5,457 nt of DNA from Chitinophaga pinensis (GTDB taxonomy: Bacteria; Bacteroidota; Bacteroidia; UKL13-3), in the NCBI GenBank assembly GCA_943323675.2, contig CALPIR020000160.1, positions 1-5,457 on the forward strand, in the 5' to 3' direction. The notes under the pieces were generated by a model. That model was not told the origin of the DNA and made no database searches. It worked only from the letters and a program-made list of their open reading frames with translations. This document shows, piece after piece, positions 1-5,457 of this stretch; position 1 is the stretch's first letter; each line of letters begins with the position of its first letter. Position numbers and translations under genes: made by a program.

Positions 1-405
1 CCACAATTATCTCCAAATACTACCATGCCACAAGCTGCAAAAATAATGTATGATATTGACAGCATTACAAACAACAGTAAATACAGATGGGTATTAGCTG
101 AGGAATTTGTAACTCGTAAGTTTGGCGATTTTTATACTGGTTCAAATGAAGTTTTGTTAAATAAGCAAATTAACTTGTTAAACACATATGGCTTTGCAAA
201 CGGAACAGGAAACGCATCAATTAAAATAAATCAACCCGGAACATTTAATATACAAGTTTATGATGTAAATGGTCATTTAATCTTATCTAGAAATAACATC
301 AATCAACTTGATTTAAACCCTACAGATTTTGGCGTTGGCATGTATCTTTTACACTTAAATTCCAATGGCGAAAGAGCCTATATGAAAGTTCTTAGACACA
401 ACTAA
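1..405 (+). CDS. Secreted protein with C-terminal type IX secretion (type A) sorting domain, 5'-truncated
   Basis: The reading frame is open from base 1 with no stop, so the gene begins upstream; the ATG at 25 is probably internal. The 134 visible residues end in a domain of about 75 residues that resembles the type A C-terminal sorting domain of type IX secretion cargo. After a Gly/Asn-rich stretch (FANGTGNASIKI) come beta-strand blocks: FNIQVYDVNGHLI, then LDLNPTDFGVGMYLLHL, then a short strand ending KVLRHN. The order YDxxGxxx, GxYLLxL and K(V/I)L near the last residue is the family pattern. In this family the domain directs the protein through the outer-membrane translocon and is removed or replaced during cell-surface attachment. 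The visible upstream part (about residues 1-55) shows no domain I can name, so the enzymatic or adhesive function is unknown. The stop lies 2 bases from the convergent permease gene. Confidence 0.8.
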   Translation, partial: PQLSPNTTMPQAAKIMYDIDSITNNSKYRWVLAEEFVTRKFGDFYTGSNEVLLNKQINLLNTYGFANGTGNASIKINQPGTFNIQVYDVNGHLILSRNNINQLDLNPTDFGVGMYLLHLNSNGERAYMKVLRHN

Positions 406-407
406 AT

Positions 408-1634
408 CTATTGGAATTTGATGGCTTTTACTGGTGTTATTTTACTTACAAATTGTGCAGGTAAAAGCATAATTAAAAGACATAACACAAATGCACCAAT
501 ATTTATCCATAATACATCCAATGCATCTAAAAATATAGGAACTTGATTTAAAAAATAAGCTTCTTCATCCAACTTAATCCAACCTAAATAATATTGGGTA
601 ATACAAATTAACAAGCCAAGGGTATTACCTATTATCAATCCCTTACCTATTAATCTTGCTGCCATTATTACAAATATGCGTTGCACTTGTTTATTATTAG
701 CTCCCATAGCCTTAAGCATCCCAATCATGTTACTTCTTTCTACAATTAGAATTAGTAAGGCCGTACTCATATTGATACAAGCAACAACAACCATTAATAC
801 AATAATAACCAATACATTTAAGTCTAGTAAACCCAACCAATCAAACAACTGCGGATAAACATCCACTATTGTTTTTACTTGCAAGTGTATGGGCATTAAT
901 GGTAATAAATCTGATGCGGTAAGAATTAAATCATCATACTTTTTAAGCTTAACTTCATAACCTGTTATCTGTTTTTCGTCCCACTTATTAAGTCGTTGAA
1001 TGTGCCGTAAGTCAATAATTCCATAAAGTGCATCCAAATCAGAAAATCCCGTACTATAAATTCCACTTATGGTAAACTTTCTAGCTCTCGGCATGGAGCC
1101 GTCTTCTTGCACAAAATAAATAACCAAGCCCTCCCCTAGTTTTAATTGTAATTTCTGAGCAGTACTCATTGATATTACAATTTTGTTTGAAGCAGATGAA
1201 TCATTAGGAACAAAAATCTCACCATCTGATAAGCAAGATTGTATAAAACCCCAATTAAAAGATTCGTCAATCCCTTTAAGAACGATACCTTCGAACTCAG
1301 TACTTGTTTTTATTATTCCTGCCTTTGTTGCATATGGCTGTATAAACTCAATGCGGTTATCCGAGTTGAGCGTTTGCTCAATTTTGGCATCACGGTAAAT
1401 CGGATTAGTTTCGAACGAATTGTTAAAATCTAATCTACTAATTTGAATATGGTTACTGAATCCGGTAATTTTGTTTGTTATTTGCAACTTGTAGCCTTGA
1501 ACAACGGCTATAGAGATAAGCATCACCGCTACACTAATGGCTACGGCAGCTATGGCAATGTTCACTATCAAACCACTGCGTCCGCTGCTTTTATTGCTCA
1601 TTAAGCGTTTGGCGATGAAAAAAGGAAAGTTCAA
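408..1634 (-). CDS. FtsX/LolC-like ABC transporter permease (lipoprotein-releasing type)
   Basis: The 408-residue product has the MacB/LolC/FtsX permease architecture. One N-terminal membrane segment (about 22-46) is followed by a large periplasmic domain (about 47-270) and three further membrane segments (about 272-298, 322-347 and 373-393). The cytoplasmic loop after the second segment has the FtsX coupling-helix signature, ERSNMIGMLKAMGANNKQV (about 299-317), which contacts the ATPase. The C-terminus, ITPVKAIKFQ, is also typical. In the family such permeases pair with a LolD-like ATPase to extract lipoproteins from the inner membrane; no ATPase gene is in the window. The start is TTG: an in-frame stop lies five codons upstream, and the next Met (residue 12) would cut off MNFPFFIAKR, which matches the usual family N-terminus. 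Whether the substrate is lipoproteins or something else cannot be read from the sequence. Confidence 0.85.
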   Translation of the reverse strand: MNFPFFIAKRLMSNKSSGRSGLIVNIAIAAVAISVAVMLISIAVVQGYKLQITNKITGFSNHIQISRLDFNNSFETNPIYRDAKIEQTLNSDNRIEFIQPYATKAGIIKTSTEFEGIVLKGIDESFNWGFIQSCLSDGEIFVPNDSSASNKIVISMSTAQKLQLKLGEGLVIYFVQEDGSMPRARKFTISGIYSTGFSDLDALYGIIDLRHIQRLNKWDEKQITGYEVKLKKYDDLILTASDLLPLMPIHLQVKTIVDVYPQLFDWLGLLDLNVLVIIVLMVVVACINMSTALLILIVERSNMIGMLKAMGANNKQVQRIFVIMAARLIGKGLIIGNTLGLLICITQYYLGWIKLDEEAYFLNQVPIFLDALDVLWINIGAFVLCLLIMLLPAQFVSKITPVKAIKFQ

Positions 1635-1638
1635 TTTG
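1608..1638 (+). promoter_or_regulatory. Possible Bacteroidota-type promoter for the NamZ-like gene
   Basis: TTTG at 1608-1611 and TCAATTTG at 1631-1638 are separated by 19 bases. The Bacteroidota sigma-70 consensus is a -33 TTTG and a -7 TAnnTTTG, and the second box differs at one fixed position. Transcription would start about 7 bases before the ATG at 1651, giving an unusually short leader, and the promoter would lie inside the divergent permease gene. Such degenerate matches occur by chance in AT-rich DNA. Confidence 0.25.
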
Positions 1639-1650
1639 TAATAATATTAA

Positions 1651-2856
1651 ATGATAAGGTTCGAATATAAGAAGATTGGTTTATTAACAGCAGCATTATT
1701 CATTTTTAGCTACTATTCGCTTACGGCACAAATCATTACAGGTGCCCAACAAATTGATAATTATTTACCATCAATAAAAGGTAAAAGAGTTGGGTTGGTG
1801 GTTAACCAAACATCGGTTATTAACCAAACACATTTGGTTGATACCCTACAAAAACTAGACGTAAACATTGTAACCATATTTGCCCCCGAACATGGATTTA
1901 GAGGTAACCATAGCGCGGGTGCTAAAATAAAATCGGGGATTGATGAGAAAACAGGACTTCCGATTGTTTCGCTTTATGGCAAAAACTATAAACCAAGTCC
2001 TGAAATGATGAAAAAATTGGATGTGGTAATTTTTGACATACAAGATGTAGGTGCTAGATTTTATACATATATATCAACTTTACACTATGTAATGGAAGCT
2101 TGTGCCGAAAACAAAAAATTACTTATTGTCCTTGATCGGCCTAATCCCAATGGCTTTTATGTAGATGGCCCCGTATTAGACATGAAGTTTAAATCATTTG
2201 TGGGCATGCATCCTGTGCCTGTGGTACATGGCATGACTGTAGGCGAATATGCAAACATGATTAATAGCGAAAAATGGTTGAAGGACAGTGTAAAATGTAA
2301 ACTAGAAGTAGTTAAAATGAAAGGCTGGAACCATGGAATGAAATATAATCTTCCGATTAAACCTTCACCCAATTTACCAACGCCAGAAAGTATCGCTTTA
2401 TACCCTTCATTATGTTTTTTTGAGGGGATTAATTACAGCTTAGGCCGCGGTACAGACAAACCATTTGAATGCATTGGAAAACCGGGAAACACCCATGGTA
2501 ATTATCTTTTTACGCCACGTAATATTAAAGGGGTTGCTGATAATCCACCGTTTATGAATAAAGAATGTAGGGGGTATTTACTAACCGATTATGCAAAAAA
2601 TGTACTTCCATTAAATCCTAGCCTAAACATTAATTGGATGATAGAAATGTACCAGAAAGATACCATGCAGGATAAATTTTTCAATAGTTTTTTTAATAAA
2701 TTAGCAGGTAATAATGCGTTAATGCAACAATTAAAAAACGGAACAAGCGAATTGGAAATTAGAAAAAGTTGGGAGCCTGAATTAACTAAATTTAAACGCA
2801 TACGTAAAAAATACATGCTGTATACTGATTTTGACGGCATAGTAACACGACCATAA
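1651..2856 (+). CDS. DUF1343/NamZ-family exo-beta-N-acetylmuramidase, exported
   Basis: The 401-residue product begins with a Sec signal peptide: basic residues at 3-8, a hydrophobic core at about 9-24, and likely cleavage after LTA at 26. It then matches the DUF1343 family throughout. Conserved blocks in order are GLVVNQTS (48-55), APEHGFRG (78-85), FDIQDVGARFYTY (128-140), LDRPNPNG (161-168), HGMTVGEY (193-200), SPNLPTPES (239-247), and YPSLCFFEGINYSLGRGTDK with PFE (251-273). Characterised members (NamZ of Bacillus subtilis and Tannerella, family GH171) remove terminal MurNAc from peptidoglycan fragments. The glutamate and histidine of PEHG are active-site candidates; my mapping of the catalytic residue is from memory. 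The length is normal for the family and the signal peptide implies action in the periplasm or at the surface. The downstream CcmB-like gene begins 2 bases after the stop. No other cell-wall recycling gene is present, so the pathway is inferred from the family. Confidence 0.88.
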   Translation: MIRFEYKKIGLLTAALFIFSYYSLTAQIITGAQQIDNYLPSIKGKRVGLVVNQTSVINQTHLVDTLQKLDVNIVTIFAPEHGFRGNHSAGAKIKSGIDEKTGLPIVSLYGKNYKPSPEMMKKLDVVIFDIQDVGARFYTYISTLHYVMEACAENKKLLIVLDRPNPNGFYVDGPVLDMKFKSFVGMHPVPVVHGMTVGEYANMINSEKWLKDSVKCKLEVVKMKGWNHGMKYNLPIKPSPNLPTPESIALYPSLCFFEGINYSLGRGTDKPFECIGKPGNTHGNYLFTPRNIKGVADNPPFMNKECRGYLLTDYAKNVLPLNPSLNINWMIEMYQKDTMQDKFFNSFFNKLAGNNALMQQLKNGTSELEIRKSWEPELTKFKRIRKKYMLYTDFDGIVTRP

Positions 2857-2858
2857 TA

Positions 2859-3509
2859 ATGAGCCCAATTATTGCATTAATAAAAAAAGACATTACCATT
2901 GAATGGAGACAAAGATACGCCATCAATGGCATTTTGCTTCACGCCATATCAAGTACTATGGTTGTTTTTTTGAGTGTAAAAATGCTTAATGCGCCAACAT
3001 GGAATGCTATTTATTGGATTGTATTGTTGTTTTCATCGGTGAGTGCTGTGGCTAAAAGTTTTGTTGCCGAAAGTAGCGGCAGACAATTATATTATTATGG
3101 CATCGTATCAGCACAACACCTCATTATTTCAAAACTAATTTACAACGCAATTTTAACTGTGCTGCTTGCTTTATTGTGCTTAGGTACATACAGCCTATTC
3201 CTTGGATTTCCTGTAGGCAATGCATTTTATTTTATTTTCACCATTGCATTAGGAGGTATTGGCTTTTCATCTACCTTCACCTTAATATCTTCAATAGCAG
3301 CCAAATCTGGTAATGGTAATTTACTAATGCCAGTTTTAAGTTTTCCTGTTATCATTCCACTTTTATTGGTTGCCATTAAAGCAGCTAAAAAAGCCGTTGA
3401 TGATTTGGATCCATCTTTAATGACAAAAGACCTATTGGTGTTGTTGGCCATAAATGCCTTAATTGTAACACTTGCCTATTTGTTATTTCCATTTTTGTGG
3501 CGAGATTAA
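2859..3509 (+). CDS. ccmB: CcmB-like heme exporter / cytochrome c maturation ABC permease
   Basis: The 216-residue integral membrane protein has about six predicted helices (roughly 24-41, 49-67, 92-114, 122-144, 154-175 and 190-212). Length and topology fit CcmB. The N-terminus KKDITIEWRQRYAINGILLH resembles the family's opening amphipathic segment (xKDlxxExRxRxx), and the C-terminus LFPFLWRD resembles the usual FPxLWRD end. In proteobacterial cytochrome c maturation, CcmB is the permease subunit of the CcmABCD complex, which releases holo-CcmE in the inner membrane. Neither ccmA nor ccmC is in this window, so involvement in cytochrome c maturation is a family inference. The start codon lies 2 bases after the NamZ-like stop, which suggests cotranscription; fmt follows after 16 bases. 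No Shine-Dalgarno sequence is visible. A generic ABC-2-type permease is the main alternative. Confidence 0.8.
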   Translation: MSPIIALIKKDITIEWRQRYAINGILLHAISSTMVVFLSVKMLNAPTWNAIYWIVLLFSSVSAVAKSFVAESSGRQLYYYGIVSAQHLIISKLIYNAILTVLLALLCLGTYSLFLGFPVGNAFYFIFTIALGGIGFSSTFTLISSIAAKSGNGNLLMPVLSFPVIIPLLLVAIKAAKKAVDDLDPSLMTKDLLVLLAINALIVTLAYLLFPFLWRD

Positions 3510-3525
3510 TAAAATCTAACTTTTC

Positions 3526-4449
3526 ATGAGCAATCCATTACGCATTATATTTTTAGGAACACCCGATTTTGCTGTAACACCACTAAAAGCGTTGGTTGAT
3601 TCAGGTTTTCATATTGTGGCTGTTGTAACAGCTCCCGATAAGCCAGCAGGAAGAGGCATGCAATTGCAAGAACCACCTGTTAAAAAGTTTGCAGTAGCAC
3701 ATCATATTCCTGTTTTACAACCTGCAAAACTAAAAGCCCCCGAATTTATTAATGAATTAAAAAGCTACCAAGCCGATTTACAAGTGGTGATTGCATTTAG
3801 AATGTTACCTGAAATAGTTTGGAATATGCCACGATTAGGCACCATTAACCTACACGCGTCTTTGTTACCAGATTACCGAGGAGCAGCGCCAATTAATTGG
3901 GCCATCATAAATGGAGAAACCAAAACAGGCGTGAGTACTTTTTTGCTTAAACATGAAATTGATACGGGTGATCTTATACATCAACAAGAAGTAGCTATTA
4001 CACCAGAAATGACGGTGGGTGAACTTCATGATGTGTTGATGGAAGTTGGTGCTGATTTAATTGTGAAAACTGTAGCAGCGGTAGAAAGTGGAAATTATGC
4101 TCCAACACCACAGAAAGAACCTAAAGACAAGCTTGCACCTAAAATATTTACAGAACACTGCTTAATTAATTGGGCCCAAAAAGGGACCCAAGTTATAAAC
4201 CATGTTCGTGGATTAAGTCCATACCCAGGGGCATTTACGAAAGTTAATGAGCAAATCTTGAAAATATACCATTGCACATTTGAATCATCACAGCATACAG
4301 AAAAATCAGGTACAATGGAATCTAACTCAGGTAAAAATCCGTATATAAGGTTTGCCGTGGATGATGGTTGGATATACGCCACTGATGTTCAACTACAAGG
4401 AAAAAAAAGAATGAAAGTGGAGGACTTGTTAAGAGGCTGGAGAAACTGA
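3526..4449 (+). CDS. fmt: Methionyl-tRNA formyltransferase
   Basis: The enzyme transfers a formyl group from 10-formyltetrahydrofolate to Met-tRNA(fMet) in the cytoplasm, producing the initiator tRNA. The 307-residue length is typical. The N-terminal formyltransferase domain (about 5-185) contains FLGTPDFA (9-16), the loop APDKPAGRG (36-44), and INLHASLLPDYRGAAPINWA (107-126) with the catalytic Asn108 and His110. The block HEIDTGDLI (143-151) carries Asp146. These correspond to E. coli Asn106, His108 and Asp144. The C-terminal tRNA-binding domain (about 205-305) contains VRGLSPYPGAFT (227-238). The ATG start sits just before the conserved Rossmann strand and leaves the normal short N-terminus. 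All three catalytic residues are intact and no frameshift is visible. The gene probably shares a transcript with the two genes upstream. Confidence 0.97.
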   Translation: MSNPLRIIFLGTPDFAVTPLKALVDSGFHIVAVVTAPDKPAGRGMQLQEPPVKKFAVAHHIPVLQPAKLKAPEFINELKSYQADLQVVIAFRMLPEIVWNMPRLGTINLHASLLPDYRGAAPINWAIINGETKTGVSTFLLKHEIDTGDLIHQQEVAITPEMTVGELHDVLMEVGADLIVKTVAAVESGNYAPTPQKEPKDKLAPKIFTEHCLINWAQKGTQVINHVRGLSPYPGAFTKVNEQILKIYHCTFESSQHTEKSGTMESNSGKNPYIRFAVDDGWIYATDVQLQGKKRMKVEDLLRGWRN

Positions 4450-4467
4450 CGTTATTAACGGCAGTTT
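4443..4467 (+). terminator. Hairpin at the end of fmt, possible terminator
   Basis: AAACTG (4443-4448) pairs with CAGTTT (4462-4467) and CGTT (4450-4453) pairs with AACG (4457-4460), with an A-G mismatch between the two stems and a 3-base loop (ATT). The fmt stop codon TGA (4447-4449) is inside the left arm. The right arm ends in TTT followed by ATTACC, so the U-tract is poor. A run of nine T occurs further on (4512-4520) but does not directly follow a strong stem. Position favours a transcript end between fmt and the exosortase module; the structure alone is modest evidence. Confidence 0.45.
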
Positions 4468-4553
4468 ATTACCATCAATTAGCAGTTTTAAAAATATTTT
4501 ACAGTTTTACGTTTTTTTTTCCGAAATTCGCCTCATATTATTTAAGTCACTCA
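4450..4553. other. AT-rich intergenic region upstream of the exosortase module
   Basis: This is the longest gap in the window. It holds the right half of the fmt hairpin, three copies of CAGTTT (4462, 4483 and 4502, about 20 bases apart), an AT-only inverted repeat (TAAAA at 4489-4493 against TTTTA at 4497-4501), nine T at 4512-4520, and the start of overlapping palindromes at the next start codon. A promoter for the downstream genes is expected here, but I found no convincing TTTG...TAnnTTTG pair. Confidence 0.5.
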
Positions 4554-4559
4554 GTGAGT
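4547..4559. repeat. Overlapping short palindromes spanning the GTG start codon
   Basis: TCACTCAGTGA (4547-4557) and ACTCAGTGAGT (4549-4559) are each perfect inverted repeats around a single central base, offset from each other by two bases. They cover the proposed GTG start (4554-4556). They could be a small operator or could hide the start in a hairpin, though a one-base loop cannot form as drawn in RNA. Chance is a reasonable alternative at this length. Confidence 0.35.
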
Positions 4560-4763
4560 AAAATTTTTAAACTATTGTCCATCCTGTTTGTGTTCATGTC
4601 TATTGCATCAATTGTAATGGCTCAACCAAGTGCACCTACATCGCCCTCTTCAGCTACCCTTTTTGAAGAGATAGATGATGTACCTATTAATGGGGCTATA
4701 GCTTTATTAACCTCTGCAGGCATTGGCTTAGGCATTAAAAAACTATACGGTCGCAAAAAATAA
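4554..4763 (+). CDS. Minimal PID-CTERM-like sorting-domain protein, putative exosortase substrate
   Basis: The 69-residue protein has three parts. A Sec signal peptide covers residues 1-23 or 24: basic SKIFK, a hydrophobic core to about residue 22, and likely cleavage at VMA-Q. A Pro/Ser/Thr-rich then acidic linker follows (24-43, PSAPTSPSSATLFEEIDDV). The tail has PIN (44-46), a Gly/Ala/Leu hydrophobic helix (47-61) and a basic end, KKLYGRKK (62-69). Motif, helix and basic end is the layout of exosortase-recognised tails; the pattern PI(D/N)GxxxLLxxxGxGxGxKK resembles the PID-CTERM tail of Bacteroidota, here with Asn in place of Asp. The exosortase gene starts 15 bases downstream. The start is GTG: the next candidate, ATG at 4596, would destroy the signal peptide. 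There are no Cys residues, so it is not a lipoprotein. The substrate role is inferred; a small structural or regulatory membrane peptide is the alternative. Confidence 0.72.
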   Translation: MSKIFKLLSILFVFMSIASIVMAQPSAPTSPSSATLFEEIDDVPINGAIALLTSAGIGLGIKKLYGRKK

Positions 4764-4778
4764 ACGACAAAGCCTAAT

Positions 4779-5327
4779 ATGAAATTGATGGGGCTAAATA
4801 GAAAACTAGTTAAATTCTTACTCCAATCATTTTTGTTATACGGAGTTTGGCTACTTATTTACGAACTTATATTAAAATCTAATGGTCAACCCGACCATAT
4901 CATTACCGAAAATATATCTTATTTTATCTGTCTTGGATTAGATCACCTTGGATTTAATCCCCACTTCAGTATTGCAGAGAAACTTGGAGAAACATTTATT
5001 TTTCTAAATACAAGTACATTCCCACTTATAAGGGTAGGCGCATCTTGTAATGGATTAGAACTTCTTATTTTGTTTAGTATTTTTATCATTTGTTATCCGA
5101 GCAACTTCAAGTCTAAATTATGGTTTATACCAATAGGCTGTACATTAATACATGCTGTAAACATAATGCGTAATTTCATACTAACACTGATGGCAGAGGC
5201 TAAATCTCCATACTTCGAGCTTTTCCATAGGTACATCTTTATTTTTTTAGTATACGGCATCATTTTTATGCTTTGGATGTGGTGGGCCGCTAAACAATCT
5301 AAACTTCAAGCTACCCATGAAAACTAA
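4779..5327 (+). CDS. Exosortase/archaeosortase family transpeptidase-like membrane protein
   Basis: The 182-residue polytopic inner-membrane protein carries the exosortase catalytic triad in the expected order. Cys90 lies in VGASCNGLELL (86-96), Arg131 in AVNIMRNFIL (126-135), and His150 in FELFHRYIF (146-154). Hydrophobic segments fall at about 12-30, 43-58, 92-107, 113-137 and 152-171. Family members cleave C-terminal sorting tails of exported proteins and probably transfer them to another anchor. At about 180 residues it is a single-domain form comparable to the short Bacteroidota exosortases (XrtF- or XrtX-like); I cannot fix the subtype. The gene lies 15 bases after the PID-CTERM-like gene and overlaps the next gene by 11 bases, implying one operon. 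Translation could start at the ATG at 4779 or the one at 4788; the first adds one Lys to the basic N-terminus. No exopolysaccharide gene, the usual partner of proteobacterial exosortases, is visible. Confidence 0.92.
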   Translation: MKLMGLNRKLVKFLLQSFLLYGVWLLIYELILKSNGQPDHIITENISYFICLGLDHLGFNPHFSIAEKLGETFIFLNTSTFPLIRVGASCNGLELLILFSIFIICYPSNFKSKLWFIPIGCTLIHAVNIMRNFILTLMAEAKSPYFELFHRYIFIFLVYGIIFMLWMWWAAKQSKLQATHEN

Positions 5328-5457
5328 TAAATGGTTTGCAGCTGGTATTTTTTTGTTGATTTTGTTGCTAAGCTTTTTTAAAGATGAAATATCTCCCGAC
5401 TATCGAAATACACCAGAGGCCTTTTTTTTATCGCCTGAAGAACTAACAACAACTAGA
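5317..5457 (+). CDS. Membrane-anchored protein of unknown function, 3'-truncated, in the exosortase operon
   Basis: An ATG at 5317, within the last codons of the exosortase gene, opens a different frame that stays open for 47 codons to the window edge. The product starts MKTNK, then has one hydrophobic segment (WFAAGIFLLILLLSFF, 6-21) and continues as a polar, acidic chain (KDEISPDYRNTPEAFFLSPE). This looks like an N-terminal membrane anchor with an extracytoplasmic domain, or an uncleaved signal. The 11-base overlap suggests translational coupling with the exosortase. Bacteroidota exosortase loci often carry an associated membrane protein beside the enzyme, and this gene is in that position. 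I do not recognise the sequence, and the domain that would identify it is outside the window. Confidence 0.65.
   Translation, partial: MKTNKWFAAGIFLLILLLSFFKDEISPDYRNTPEAFFLSPEELTTTR

Noticed and set aside
25..27. ATG at 25 as the true start of the first gene
   Set aside because: The frame continues open to base 1 with plausible coding sequence, and no signal peptide follows this Met although the sorting domain requires export.
676..858. A 60-codon plus-strand frame with a hydrophobic product
   Set aside because: The hydrophobicity comes from the complement of the permease membrane segments; the permease on the other strand has the FtsX signature.
3227..3451. A 74-codon open frame on the minus strand
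   Set aside because: It is antisense to the membrane helices of the CcmB-like gene; the translation is low-complexity and resembles nothing known.
3494..3524. TTTG-N19-TAACTTTT as a promoter for fmt
   Set aside because: The second box ends 1 base before the fmt ATG, so transcription would begin inside the coding region. The close spacing to the upstream genes favours cotranscription.
4095..4382. A 95-codon open frame on the minus strand
   Set aside because: It lies entirely inside fmt, which has intact catalytic motifs, and its product shows no domain or signal pattern.
4512..4520. Run of nine T as the U-tract of a terminator
   Set aside because: The only nearby stem is AT-only and 5 base pairs long, too weak and not directly adjacent; the hairpin at the fmt end is the better candidate.
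4554..4763. Small toxin, bacteriocin precursor or lipoprotein
   Set aside because: It has a Sec-type signal, no Cys for lipidation, no double-glycine leader and no antitoxin or immunity gene nearby. The PIN, helix and basic tail next to an exosortase fit a sorting substrate better.

Overview
The window looks like part of a Bacteroidota chromosome, possibly from the Sphingobacteriales, Chitinophagales or Cytophagales; the class is inference. The support is a type IX secretion C-terminal sorting domain, AT-rich DNA, translation starts without recognisable Shine-Dalgarno sequences, and a small Bacteroidota-style exosortase with a PID-CTERM-like partner. I see no mobile element, CRISPR array, tRNA or rRNA. 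No interval longer than 300 bases lacks a gene; the longest gap is 104 bases (4450-4553).

Layout: 1-405 (+) is the C-terminal end of a secreted protein with a type IX sorting domain. It converges, with a 2-base gap, on 408-1634 (-), an FtsX/LolC-like ABC transporter permease that starts with TTG. Only 16 bases separate that start from the divergent gene 1651-2856 (+), a DUF1343/NamZ-family exo-N-acetylmuramidase with a signal peptide. It is followed at 2 bases by a CcmB-like membrane protein (2859-3509) and then at 16 bases by methionyl-tRNA formyltransferase fmt (3526-4449). These three probably share a transcript although their functions are unrelated. A hairpin overlapping the fmt stop codon may end that transcript.

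The most interesting part is the right end. After the 104-base AT-rich gap comes a 69-residue protein (4554-4763) consisting of a signal peptide, a linker of about 20 residues and a PID-CTERM-like sorting tail (PIN motif, hydrophobic helix, basic end). It is followed 15 bases later by a 182-residue exosortase with the expected Cys, Arg and His residues (4779-5327). The start of a third gene overlaps the exosortase end by 11 bases and runs out of the window; it encodes a protein with one N-terminal membrane anchor.

This reads as a compact exosortase module with its substrate next door. The tiny protein would be exported by Sec, held in the inner membrane by its tail, and cut or transferred by the exosortase at or near PIN, releasing or anchoring a peptide of only about 20 residues. 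The exosortase assignment is strong. The substrate relation rests on architecture and adjacency, and the role of the third protein is unknown.
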